A DNA stretch of 64,000 bases from JAMCRM01 sp035561075 (GTDB lineage: Bacteria > Acidobacteriota > Terriglobia > Bryobacterales > Bryobacteraceae), in assembly GCA_035561075.1 (NCBI GenBank), contig DATMYF010000069.1:24910-88909 (forward strand), read 5' to 3'. Positions 1 through 7,781 of the stretch are shown here, piece after piece. Below the pieces are notes generated by a model that was given only the letters and a program-made list of their open reading frames with translations, ran no database searches and was not told where the DNA came from. The first letter of the stretch is position 1. Each line of letters starts with the position of its first letter. The position numbers and the translations under genes are program-made.

Positions 1-719
1 CCGAAGAAATCGTCGTGCTGGATGTTCACGCCGGCATCGTTGGGATAGCCGCCGGGGAACTGCGTGTCGGAAAAATCCAGCGGGATATTCTGCTTGCACT
101 GCGGCCACCCGATAATGCTGCCGTCGGGCTTGGCGCCGGTGTTGAAGTACTCGTGGACGTTATGGTCCGTGCCGCGGTGGCGGATCATACGCAGGGGGAT
201 GCGCGCACGGCCGTCGACATTGAGGATCGGGAGGAGGATGAGGCGGTCGAGTGCGCCCGCGGCGGCGGCGATTTCGGGCCACTCCCTGCCGCGCAGGTCC
301 TTGCCGGTCTCAAGAATCGAGATCAGGTTGACGGTCCCCACCATGCCTTCGAACTCGCCCCCGTGCACCCCGGACATCCCCATATAGACCTTGCGTTCAT
401 GCTCCGGGCCCCGATAAGCCGCCACATCGCCGAAGCCCAGCGATCCGGAGAAGGTGGAGGTGCCTTTGCCTTCACGCGGCTTCCCGTAGAAGACCGCCCG
501 AATGGGGCGGTGCCCGGCGCTGGTGCCGATCAGTCGCACGGTTCCCTTGCGCACGCGCGTATCGAGGAAGTGCTGCACCTCATCGAACGATCCGACCCAG
601 AACTCGGGGATGTGCTCTGCCTGCCGCAGATAATCCGGACGGATGTTGAAGCTGCGGGCTGCCGGGGCCGCGGCGAGCGCTCCCAGAAACTGCCTGCGTT
701 CGAGGGTCATGGACGGCAT
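1..719 (-). CDS. M14-family zinc carboxypeptidase, partial (C-terminus outside window)
   Basis: The reverse strand encodes an exported metallopeptidase cut by the window edge. The N-terminus has a twin-arginine-like signal (RRQFLGALAAAPAA), so Tat export is likely. The zinc-site motif HGGEFEG (HxxE of family M14) follows, set in the family-typical context of a strand ending YMGMSGVHGGE. Further along are an LPILNVDGRAR stretch and a basic segment, as in M14 peptidases, where a conserved Arg binds the substrate carboxylate. The distal zinc His and catalytic Glu would lie beyond position 1. Two in-frame ATGs exist, at 719 and 710; the one at 710 sits directly before the twin-Arg motif and is equally plausible. 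Family assignment rests on HxxE and context, with no search run. Confidence 0.8.
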   Translation of the reverse strand, partial: MPSMTLERRQFLGALAAAPAARSFNIRPDYLRQAEHIPEFWVGSFDEVQHFLDTRVRKGTVRLIGTSAGHRPIRAVFYGKPREGKGTSTFSGSLGFGDVAAYRGPEHERKVYMGMSGVHGGEFEGMVGTVNLISILETGKDLRGREWPEIAAAAGALDRLILLPILNVDGRARIPLRMIRHRGTDHNVHEYFNTGAKPDGSIIGWPQCKQNIPLDFSDTQFPGGYPNDAGVNIQHDDFF

Positions 720-816
720 TGTAGCAGGCGGGTTCGCCGCCTTCCGGTCCCCCCCGAAGCCCTTCGGCGCCAAGGCTGCTAGAATATGACGTTCACTTCC
801 ATATTGGAGGTTTGGT

Positions 817-1239
817 GTGGAGTTGTTGAGGGCCCTCATGCGTTATTACACCTACGCCTATCACGGGCTGCTAGCCCTGTTCCTGTTCGCGCTCGCCGCC
901 TTGGCGATCGCCAGCGGTTCCCATACGTTGCAACTCGAGATGCTGCCGTGGACCGGGCCGGCGCTCACCTACTGGCTGCTGGGCGGCTCTCTGTTCGGCT
1001 TGGCGGCCGTGGTGTTGGCCTTGAAGGGCACTGCGCGGGCGCTGCTGCTGGTATGGAGCATCGTGGTGGTGCTGTTCATGCTGAAGGGCTACATCTTCAG
1101 CGGCTACCGTTTCAGTTCCGGCGAGGTCACCAAGGTGCTGATGCTGATCTTCGGCGCCATGCTGGCCGTCCTGGGAGCCTGGTTCGGGTTCCGCGGGCAG
1201 CCGGATTACAAAAGCAAGCGGTACAGCACCGCGCGCTAG
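817..1239 (+). CDS. Small integral membrane protein, unknown function
   Basis: A 140-residue protein with about four hydrophobic helices (near residues 15-35, 48-68, 73-92 and 103-123) and a basic C-terminal tail. The GTG start at 817 is chosen because GGAGG lies at 806-810 with six-base spacing, and the reading frame begins there. I do not recognise the family. It stands alone between the divergent M14 gene and the convergent DUF1501 gene, whose stop lies 10 bases beyond this one. Nothing in the sequence suggests a catalytic role; it is simply a predicted four-helix inner-membrane protein. Confidence 0.75.
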   Translation: MELLRALMRYYTYAYHGLLALFLFALAALAIASGSHTLQLEMLPWTGPALTYWLLGGSLFGLAAVVLALKGTARALLLVWSIVVVLFMLKGYIFSGYRFSSGEVTKVLMLIFGAMLAVLGAWFGFRGQPDYKSKRYSTAR

Positions 1240-1249
1240 CGGAGTCCCG

Positions 1250-2623
1250 TCAGCCCCAGAGTTCGTGGACCGGGCCGAAGAGGTCGCGGTCCGCGAACGT
1301 GACGTACTCGAACCCTCGGCCGAGCGGATCGTCGTGGCGAACAGTGGTCCAGTCGATCCCCAGTGCCGAGTAGATGGTCGCTTCAATGTCCTCGGGCCGG
1401 ATATCGCGATCACGGTGCCAGCCGCTTTCGGCCGTCATGGCGCCGTTGTCGTCTGTAGAGCCTAGGGCACGGCCGCCGCGAATGCGCGCGCCCGCAAAGA
1501 GCGCCGACATTTGCAGGAAATGGTCCCTCCCGTTCTGCCCGTTCAGGTTCCCCACCGTGCGGCCGAACTCCCCCATGGCCACGATCAGGGTCTCGTCCAG
1601 CAGGCCGTCGGCCTTGAGATCCGCAAGCAGGGTTCCCAGCCCCAGGTCAAGCTGCCTCCCCAGCGCATTCACCCCGCCGTTGGGGGCGTAGATATTGACG
1701 TGGTGATCCCAACTGCCGAGGGTGATCTGGATGAAGCGCGTCCCGAGCCTGGCGCGCAGCAGGTTGCGGGCGGTGATGCAGGCGTTGCCGAACGCCGTGC
1801 CGCCGTAGCGGGTGCGCTCCTCGACAGGGAAGGTGAAGACGCGGTCGACGTCCGGGTTGTACATCAGGCGGCGGGCGGCGGCATTCCAGGAAGCCATTTC
1901 GGCTGGCCCGGCGCCAAGGGGTGCGGAGCCGCGCAGGTCCCCATCCAGTTCCAGCAACAGGTTGTACCGCGTGGAGAGGCGCGTCGCCCCGTCCCGGTGG
2001 GATGTATTGGCGAGTCCTGTGCCCGCGGGGCTGACGTAGAAGGGCGCATGTTCCGGCGGAAGATAACCGTTCTCGGGGTTGCCGCCACTCGGGTTGAGGG
2101 AAACGAAGACGGGGAGCACGGGATCGGCATCGTGCGGCCGCAGTTCCAGGGAAGCCACCGAACCCACGTGCGGGCTGATCCTGGCCATCGCGGAGGCCGG
2201 GTTGCGGCCGATCTGCACCCACGTCTGCGCCAGGCTGTGGACCGCCGCCCACGACCGCACAGACCGCACCAGCGCGAGCGACTCCATCTGGCCGGCGAGC
2301 GTCGGCAGCAGGCCGCGCGGGAAACGCACCCCGCCATAGGTTTCCGGCTCGAAGGAGGCGGGCGTCCAGGGGCCTTCCTTCAAGTCGAACGTGTCCACAT
2401 GGCTGGGAGCCCCGGCGAGCAGGATGAAGATGCAGTTTTTCGCGGTGGCCTTGGGCGACACAGCGGCGCACGCTACCCGCTCCATGGGCCGCCCCGGCAT
2501 GAGGAAGTAGCCCCCCAAAGCAGCGCCCAGATGGCGGAAGAAGACCCGCCGGTTGATGCTAGGCTTGCGCCAGAAGGGCGCCCCCGCATAGCCGTTCCAG
2601 TCGATTCCGTAGCGGTCTTGCAT
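1250..2623 (-). CDS. DUF1501 (sulfatase-like fold) secreted protein
   Basis: This 457-residue protein has the hallmarks of DUF1501: an N-terminal Tat-type signal (NRRVFFRHLGAALGG), then AKNCIFILLAGAPSHVDTFD, which is the conserved opening of the alkaline-phosphatase-like fold. Late segments SWDHHVN, ETLIVAMGEFGRT and NGRDH are the family's conserved metal-site-like motifs. Family members are exported and almost always paired with a DUF1549/DUF1553 protein, as here: the partner lies directly upstream on the same strand with three bases between. Substrates are unproven; in Planctomycetota and Acidobacteriota these pairs are linked to polysaccharide or surface processing. ATG at 2623 is the only sensible start. 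Confidence 0.9.
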   Translation of the reverse strand: MQDRYGIDWNGYAGAPFWRKPSINRRVFFRHLGAALGGYFLMPGRPMERVACAAVSPKATAKNCIFILLAGAPSHVDTFDLKEGPWTPASFEPETYGGVRFPRGLLPTLAGQMESLALVRSVRSWAAVHSLAQTWVQIGRNPASAMARISPHVGSVASLELRPHDADPVLPVFVSLNPSGGNPENGYLPPEHAPFYVSPAGTGLANTSHRDGATRLSTRYNLLLELDGDLRGSAPLGAGPAEMASWNAAARRLMYNPDVDRVFTFPVEERTRYGGTAFGNACITARNLLRARLGTRFIQITLGSWDHHVNIYAPNGGVNALGRQLDLGLGTLLADLKADGLLDETLIVAMGEFGRTVGNLNGQNGRDHFLQMSALFAGARIRGGRALGSTDDNGAMTAESGWHRDRDIRPEDIEATIYSALGIDWTTVRHDDPLGRGFEYVTFADRDLFGPVHELWG

Positions 2624-2626
2624 GGT

Positions 2627-4504
2627 TTAGTAGCTGAACAGAAAGTCCACTTTGTTTACGCACGCCCAGGCCAGGTCCTCAATGGCGGCATTGCGTGCCG
2701 CCGGGCTGGCCGCCTTGCGCAGGTATTCCATGGCCTGCCCACGCTCATAATCGTCCGGGTACCGCGAGAGGAACAACAAGAACATCTCATCCACCGCCGC
2801 ACCATCCCCGGCAAGCCGCGAGACCGCCTGCAGGGTGGGGGAGGCCGATACTCGAATCCGGTTGAGCACGAATGTATCGTTCATGAGATTGAGTTGCTGC
2901 AGAATGGAGCCGCTCTGGCTGCGCGGCCGGGTGTCGCGGTTGCCGCGGAAGAAGGAGTCCAGGAAATTCCCCACCGCGCCGCGCGGAACCCCGGTTTCGG
3001 GGAGTTGCATGGCCCAGCTGACAGGGTTAGCCCATCCGATGTTGTAGTTCCCCATCACCCCGGTGGCTTTGGAGATGGCGTCCGCCACCTCCTCGGCTTC
3101 CAGGCGGCGGGGGTAGTGGCGCGCGAACAGCGGGACCGAACTGTATTTCCACTCGCCGCTATAGCGGGAACTCAACTGGTAGGCCGAAGAGGCGGTGATG
3201 GTCCTGACGATCTCGCGAAGATTGAACCCGCCGCGCGTGAGCTCGCGCGCCAGTTGCTCCAGAAGCTCTGGATGCGTGGCCTGAAGGGTCCAGGGTTCGG
3301 GCGGCGGGTTCGATGGGTCGAGGCGCGCAGGGTCAAGCGTATCCACCGGGTCCACCAGCGCCAGGCCGAAGAAGTGCTTCCAGAGCCGGTTCACGATGTT
3401 ACGCGCGAACATCGGATCTGCCGTCATCTCCGCGGCGAAGGCTTCGCGCCAGTTGGCGCCCGCGGCCGGTGTGCCCCCCAGGCGGTACTGCGGCGTCAGA
3501 TTGCTGACGTTCCCTAAAGGCGTGCGGTTCGGCCGGTTGCCGTAATTGGTGTTCAGATCGTAGGTCCCTGACGGCGCGTTCGTCACGTTGTAGCTGTTGT
3601 AGAGGGGTTCGCCTTGGGCGGCCGCATCGCGCCGGATGCGCATGCGGGAGAAGAAGGCGGCCATCTGCTGCGCTTCACCGCGAGTGGTGCGGCTTCCCCA
3701 TAGACTGATCTGGTCCAGGTGTCCGCGTCCCCCGTGGCACAGCAGGCAATCGTAGTAGGCCAGGCCCATGAATGCCGTGGCTGTGCGGACCAGCATGGTG
3801 TCGTACATATCCTGGACCGGCCCCATGGGGGTGGTGGCGCTTACCGCGAAGTTGGCCGCGCCGGTCCGCACATCGAAGCTGTTGCCTGTGGCGGCAATGG
3901 CTTCATGCGCAATCTCCTTCAAGGATTTGTTCGCCACGACGGACCCTTTGATCCAGTTGTAGAAGGCATCGCGGCCGCCCACACGGCGGTTGACGTTGGT
4001 AGCAGCGGAGGCATTCTGGAGCAGGTCGCCGAGCCACATGATCCAGCGGTCCTCGAATTCGGGCGAGTAGATGAGGCGGTCGATCAGATCGTCGCGGCGG
4101 CCAGGCGAGCCGTTGGCGAGGAAGTTTCGCACGTCGTCGGGCGACGGGATGCGCCCGGTGAGGTCGAGGTATATGCGCCGGACGAACTCCTGGTCGGTGG
4201 ACAAGGCCGCCGGGGTGACGTTGTGCGCGGCCAGGGTATTGAAGATCTCGACGTCGATGACATTGCGCCGCGGAATGGCGGGAGCGGCGGCGGGCATCAC
4301 GGCACGGCGGGCGAAGGCGGCTTCCAGCGTCGACAGCCGTTGCGCGATTTGCAGGCGCGGCCGGGCCTGCCGCAAGGCGGATTCCCCGGAACCGGTCGTA
4401 AACGGGCAATCGGCCGCGTGAACGAACCCCACAAAGAGACACACGACTGCTGCGGCAGGCCTTAACGTCCCCATACTCCCCCAGCATCCCGAAGAGGGTA
4501 TCAT
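2627..4504 (-). CDS. DUF1549/DUF1553 secreted protein with CxxCH motif
   Basis: A 625-residue exported protein. A DUF1549-like domain covers roughly residues 80-290 (with the typical EFVRRIYLDLTGRIPSPDD stretch) and a DUF1553-like domain the C-terminal half (RNIVNRLWKHFFG; NLREIVRTITASSAYQLSS). Inside DUF1549 is CLLCHGG, a c-type-heme-like CxxCH motif. The first ATG is at 4504, but the Met at 4474 (MGTLRPAAAVVCLFVGFVHA) starts a cleaner signal peptide and may be the true start. It is the first gene of a two-gene operon with the DUF1501 gene. The pair is common in Acidobacteriota and Planctomycetota; the molecular function is not established. Confidence 0.88.
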   Translation of the reverse strand: MIPSSGCWGSMGTLRPAAAVVCLFVGFVHAADCPFTTGSGESALRQARPRLQIAQRLSTLEAAFARRAVMPAAAPAIPRRNVIDVEIFNTLAAHNVTPAALSTDQEFVRRIYLDLTGRIPSPDDVRNFLANGSPGRRDDLIDRLIYSPEFEDRWIMWLGDLLQNASAATNVNRRVGGRDAFYNWIKGSVVANKSLKEIAHEAIAATGNSFDVRTGAANFAVSATTPMGPVQDMYDTMLVRTATAFMGLAYYDCLLCHGGRGHLDQISLWGSRTTRGEAQQMAAFFSRMRIRRDAAAQGEPLYNSYNVTNAPSGTYDLNTNYGNRPNRTPLGNVSNLTPQYRLGGTPAAGANWREAFAAEMTADPMFARNIVNRLWKHFFGLALVDPVDTLDPARLDPSNPPPEPWTLQATHPELLEQLARELTRGGFNLREIVRTITASSAYQLSSRYSGEWKYSSVPLFARHYPRRLEAEEVADAISKATGVMGNYNIGWANPVSWAMQLPETGVPRGAVGNFLDSFFRGNRDTRPRSQSGSILQQLNLMNDTFVLNRIRVSASPTLQAVSRLAGDGAAVDEMFLLFLSRYPDDYERGQAMEYLRKAASPAARNAAIEDLAWACVNKVDFLFSY

Positions 4505-4541
4505 CGAAACGTACTTATCAGTTTACGCATCCTGTGATTTT

Positions 4542-5171
4542 ATGAAGATCCGTTTCGCGCTTCTCGCCCCGCAACTATTGCTGGTTCTGAGCCCACTCTG
4601 TGCTCAGGAGTACTTTCCCCGGCATAACTTTACATTCGGTGTCGGCGGCGCGGCGCCCGGGGCGGACCTGTCGAACCTGATGAGCAACTCGGCAGGCGTG
4701 TCAGTGGGCTACGGCTACCGCTTCATGCGCTACTTCCAGGCCGATGTGGGGATGGACATCCTGTTCGGCGCGGCACGGATCCGGGAGTTCCTCCAGACCG
4801 ACATCGGCGGCTTCCGGATCAAGGACCGGGAGTATTTCGTCCCCATGGGCGGGCGAGCCATTGTCCCATTGGTAGGCGGTAAGCTGCTGCTGTCGGCGGG
4901 TGGAGGCGGCCTCTACATGAGGTATAACGAGCGCGTGAACCAGCCCAGCTCGTATTACCGGATCGATTGCCCCATTTGCACATCACGCTCCGGGTGGGGC
5001 TATTACACGCAATTGGGCGCGGACTACTTCATCGGCCGCAACTTCCGGCTGGGCGTGAAGACGCGCGTCTACCGCGGCCACACCGAGGGTGAACCTCTGG
5101 GATCCGTGCCGGGTGTGCGGACGCGCGACCAGTGGGTGAATACCCTGGGCGAAGTGGGATTCAGCTTCTAG
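4542..5171 (+). CDS. Outer-membrane beta-barrel protein
   Basis: A 209-residue protein with a cleavable signal peptide (ends about residue 21, LSPLCAQ). After it come alternating hydrophobic/polar strands rich in Gly, Tyr and Phe (GVSVGYGYRFMRYFQADVG; WGYYTQLGADYFIG) and a terminal Phe (GEVGFSF), the usual outer-membrane insertion signature. The length fits an eight-stranded OmpA-like barrel. It carries two Cys near residue 147 (CPICTS), unusual in such barrels. It is transcribed divergently from the DUF1549 gene, and its stop overlaps the convergent DUF72 gene by four bases. Specific role unknown. Confidence 0.8.
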   Translation: MKIRFALLAPQLLLVLSPLCAQEYFPRHNFTFGVGGAAPGADLSNLMSNSAGVSVGYGYRFMRYFQADVGMDILFGAARIREFLQTDIGGFRIKDREYFVPMGGRAIVPLVGGKLLLSAGGGGLYMRYNERVNQPSSYYRIDCPICTSRSGWGYYTQLGADYFIGRNFRLGVKTRVYRGHTEGEPLGSVPGVRTRDQWVNTLGEVGFSF

Positions 5172-5878
5172 GCGGCGCCCGCGAGCGCGAGCACCTTTTC
5201 GGCGTACAGCGCTCCGTCGGGCGTCTCTTCGTGCTTGAACATCAGGTAAAGGTCGCGGCCCTCCGATACCAACTGGCGCGCGCGGGCCGCGATTGCCTGG
5301 ATGTCCTCCGGAGTGTAGTCGGGCTTGCGGAGCCGGTAGTAGACGAAGTCCGCCGTAATTACTTCCGGCACCTCCAGCTTTTCCGATTCCGCAACACATA
5401 AAGCCACATTATGCCCCTCCAGGGTGCGGTAAACCTCGTCCTCGAGCCAGCCGGGATGGCGGAACTCGAAGGCGTAGCGCAGGTCCGTGGGGAGGTTTTC
5501 GAGGAAGCGGGCGAGGCGCTCCGTATCGGGCGGCATCTGGGGTGGCAACTGGAACAGGATGGGGCCCAGCCGCCGGGCGGAGCGCAGCGGGTCGATGGTC
5601 CGCAGGAACAGCTCGGTGGCGGCGCCGGCGTCCTTGAGCCGCATGATATGGGTGATCCGCATGGGCGCCTTGAGGGCAAAGACGAAGCCTGGGGGCGTCG
5701 CCTCCACCCAGGACTGCAGCGTAGAGGCCGTGGGCAGCCGCCGGAACGTGTAATTGATCTCGACCGAGTTCAGCCGCCCCGCATAGTGCCGCAGGAAGGC
5801 TTTGGCCGGGACATCGGCCGGGTAGAACCCCGGCTTCCAGCTCGGGTAGGCAAAGCCCGATGTCCCGGCGAACAACAT
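5168..5878 (-). CDS. DUF72 (YecE-like) protein
   Basis: A 236-residue protein of the DUF72/YecE family, a TIM-barrel-like fold with no settled biochemical role. The diagnostic N-terminal segment is present (FAGTSGFAYPSWKPGFYP), followed by the NSVEINYTFRR, PPGFVFALKAP and GPILFQLPP motifs and the late FEFRHPGW block. The start ATG at 5878 lies eight bases downstream of the recA stop, so the two are probably co-transcribed with recA first. The C-terminus overlaps the convergent barrel gene by four bases. Identity is secure at family level only. Confidence 0.9.
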   Translation of the reverse strand: MLFAGTSGFAYPSWKPGFYPADVPAKAFLRHYAGRLNSVEINYTFRRLPTASTLQSWVEATPPGFVFALKAPMRITHIMRLKDAGAATELFLRTIDPLRSARRLGPILFQLPPQMPPDTERLARFLENLPTDLRYAFEFRHPGWLEDEVYRTLEGHNVALCVAESEKLEVPEVITADFVYYRLRKPDYTPEDIQAIAARARQLVSEGRDLYLMFKHEETPDGALYAEKVLALAGAA

Positions 5879-5885
5879 AGGCGAC

Positions 5886-6959
5886 TCAGCGGCGGGCGGG
5901 GGCAGGGCGGGCGGCCGCCGCCTGCTCGGTTTTCACGGGCGGCTCGGCCGCCGGCGGGACGTCCTTCAACAACCCGAGCTGCTTGCGCAGTTCGGTGTCG
6001 ATGGCCAGCCGGATGTCCTGGTTGTCCTTGAGAAACTGGCGGGAGTTCTCACGCCCCTGCCCGATGCGCTCGCCCTTGTAGCTGAACCAGGAGCCGCTCT
6101 TCTCGATGATGTTCTGGGCCACTCCGAGATCCAGCAGGTCGCCTTCCTTCGAGACGCCCTCCCCGTAGATGATGTCGAACTCGGCTTCGCGGAAGGGCGA
6201 TGCCACCTTGTTCTTCACCACTTTCACCTTCGTCCGGTTGCCAATGACGCTCTCGCCGTCCTTGATGGCGGCAATGCGACGGATATCCAGCCGGATGGAG
6301 GAGTAGAACTTCAGCGCGCGGCCGCCGGTAGTGGTTTCCGGGTTGCCGAACATAACCCCGATTTTCTCGCGGATCTGGTTGATGAAGATGAGGCAAGTCT
6401 TGGACTTCGAAACCATGCCGGTGAGCTTGCGCAGGGCCTGCGACATCAGGCGTGCCTGCACGCCCATGTGAGAATCGCCCATCTCGCCTTCGAGCTCCGC
6501 TTTGGGCACCAGTGCCGCGACGGAGTCCACCACCAGCACATCGATGGTTCCGGAGCCGATCAGCGCGCCGGTGATTTCGAGCGCCTGCTCGCCGTAGTCG
6601 GGCTGAGAAACCAGCAGGTTATCCACGTCCACCCCGAGTTTGCGCGCATAGTTGGGGTCGAGCGCGTGCTCCACATCGATGAACGCGGCCATGCCGCCGC
6701 GCTTCTGCGCCTCCGCCACCACTTGCAGCGCAATGGTGGTCTTGCCCGAAGCTTCCGGCCCGTAGATTTCGTTGATCCGTCCTCGTGGGAACCCCCCTAC
6801 GCCCAGCGCGGCGTCGAGCGAAATCGACCCGGTAGGGATCACGGATACCGGCACAATGGCGTCCTTCGACCCGAGCCGCAGAATGGAGCCTTTTCCGAAC
6901 TGCTTTTCAATCTGGCTGAGGGTAAGCTCTAAAGCTCGCGCGCGCTCTTTTTCGTCCAT
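5886..6959 (-). CDS. recA: RecA recombinase
   Basis: A 357-residue RecA, the normal length. Walker A (GPEASGKTT), the MAW motif, the Walker B strand (IDVLVVDSVAALVPK), loop L1/L2 regions (EGEMGDSHMG; GVMFGNPETTTGGRALKF) and the FINQIREKIG motif are all intact. It forms the ATP-dependent DNA strand-exchange filament and stimulates LexA cleavage. The C-terminal tail is Pro/Ala-rich and ends in basic residues rather than the acidic tail of E. coli RecA. The ATG at 6959 is preceded by a purine-rich GGGAGACACC stretch. The DUF72 gene follows closely. I could not assign an SOS box with confidence. Confidence 0.98.
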   Translation of the reverse strand: MDEKERARALELTLSQIEKQFGKGSILRLGSKDAIVPVSVIPTGSISLDAALGVGGFPRGRINEIYGPEASGKTTIALQVVAEAQKRGGMAAFIDVEHALDPNYARKLGVDVDNLLVSQPDYGEQALEITGALIGSGTIDVLVVDSVAALVPKAELEGEMGDSHMGVQARLMSQALRKLTGMVSKSKTCLIFINQIREKIGVMFGNPETTTGGRALKFYSSIRLDIRRIAAIKDGESVIGNRTKVKVVKNKVASPFREAEFDIIYGEGVSKEGDLLDLGVAQNIIEKSGSWFSYKGERIGQGRENSRQFLKDNQDIRLAIDTELRKQLGLLKDVPPAAEPPVKTEQAAAARPAPARR

Positions 6960-7020
6960 AAAGAAGGTGTCTCCCGGGTGAATTCCAATTGTACCAGCGG
7001 GGTCAACCGCCCAGACCCGG

Positions 7021-7026
7021 TATAAT
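7021..7026 (+). promoter_or_regulatory. Perfect -10 hexamer upstream of the 7044 gene
   Basis: TATAAT lies 18 bases before the ATG at 7044, with a GGAGG ribosome-binding site between them at 7034-7038. No good -35 match is seen at 17 bp (it reads CGGGGT), so this is either a weak sigma-70 promoter or one that needs an activator. Confidence 0.4.
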
Positions 7027-7043
7027 TCAGGCAGGAGGCGGCC

Positions 7044-7709
7044 ATGGCGCGTTTGCTCGTTCTAGGCTTGGCGCTGGCTGGTTTACTGCCTGGAGCGCCC
7101 AAGAAGGCCCTGCCTGTTGGACGCGGGGAGACCGAAACGGTGGAGATCACCGCTACGCTCTACCCCAGCAAGGAATCCATCAAGGAAATAATCGGCTCGG
7201 ACCTCGACGGGCATTACGTTGTGGTCGCGGTCGAGCTGCGGTCGCGCTTCGGCAGGGAAATCGACGTTCGCCGGGACGATTTCCTGCTGCGCACCGATAA
7301 AGACGGCGAAAAATCCACTCCGTTTGCCGCCAGCCAGATCGCCGGACGCGGCGCGCTGGTGATCACCGAAAGCGGGCGCGGCGGCACGCCGATCATGGGC
7401 GACAGCGGCGGGCCGATATGGGGCGGCACTCCGGGAACCGGCGAACGCCCACGGCGCATGGGTGGCGATGGCGGCGCCCTGGGCGCCGGAGGCGGCAGCA
7501 CGGAAACCAAGGGCACCTTCGAACAGTCCGGCAAGGACAAGAAGCTGCCACCCCTCCAAAAGGTGCTCGAAGAGAGGATCCTGCCGGAGCAGAAGACCGA
7601 AAAGTCCCTTTCCGGACTGCTCTACTTCCCGCTCGGGAAGCAGAAAGCGAAAGACCTGGAACTGATCTACACCGCGGCAGACGGCAAAGTATCCGTGCGT
7701 TTCCGCTAG
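7044..7709 (+). CDS. Secreted protein of unknown function with Gly-rich centre
   Basis: A 221-residue protein starting with a short signal peptide (MARLLVLGLALAGLLPG). The first folded part, about residues 30-110, is beta-rich and contains VVVAVELRSRFGREIDVRRDDFLLRTDKD, reminiscent of surface or adaptor beta-sandwich proteins. A flexible Gly/Pro-rich linker follows (about 115-160), then a helix with a charged PLQKVLEERILPEQ segment and a last beta strand (GLLYFPLGKQK). I do not recognise a family. GGAGG six bases upstream supports the start. It stands alone between recA and the chemoreceptor gene. Confidence 0.7.
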   Translation: MARLLVLGLALAGLLPGAPKKALPVGRGETETVEITATLYPSKESIKEIIGSDLDGHYVVVAVELRSRFGREIDVRRDDFLLRTDKDGEKSTPFAASQIAGRGALVITESGRGGTPIMGDSGGPIWGGTPGTGERPRRMGGDGGALGAGGGSTETKGTFEQSGKDKKLPPLQKVLEERILPEQKTEKSLSGLLYFPLGKQKAKDLELIYTAADGKVSVRFR

Positions 7710-7781
7710 ACATTTATTCTGGAAACCTCCCCATTCCGAGCTTCTCGTCCGATAAGAGTCAGTGGAGTTCGAGAGAAACGA

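Noticed and set aside
15..782. 255-codon forward open frame at the window start
   Set aside because: It is antisense to the M14 peptidase, which has the HxxE motif and a Tat signal.
1511..3517. 668-codon forward open frame
   Set aside because: It is antisense to the clearly identified DUF1501 and DUF1549 genes; GC-rich codon structure keeps the opposite frame open.
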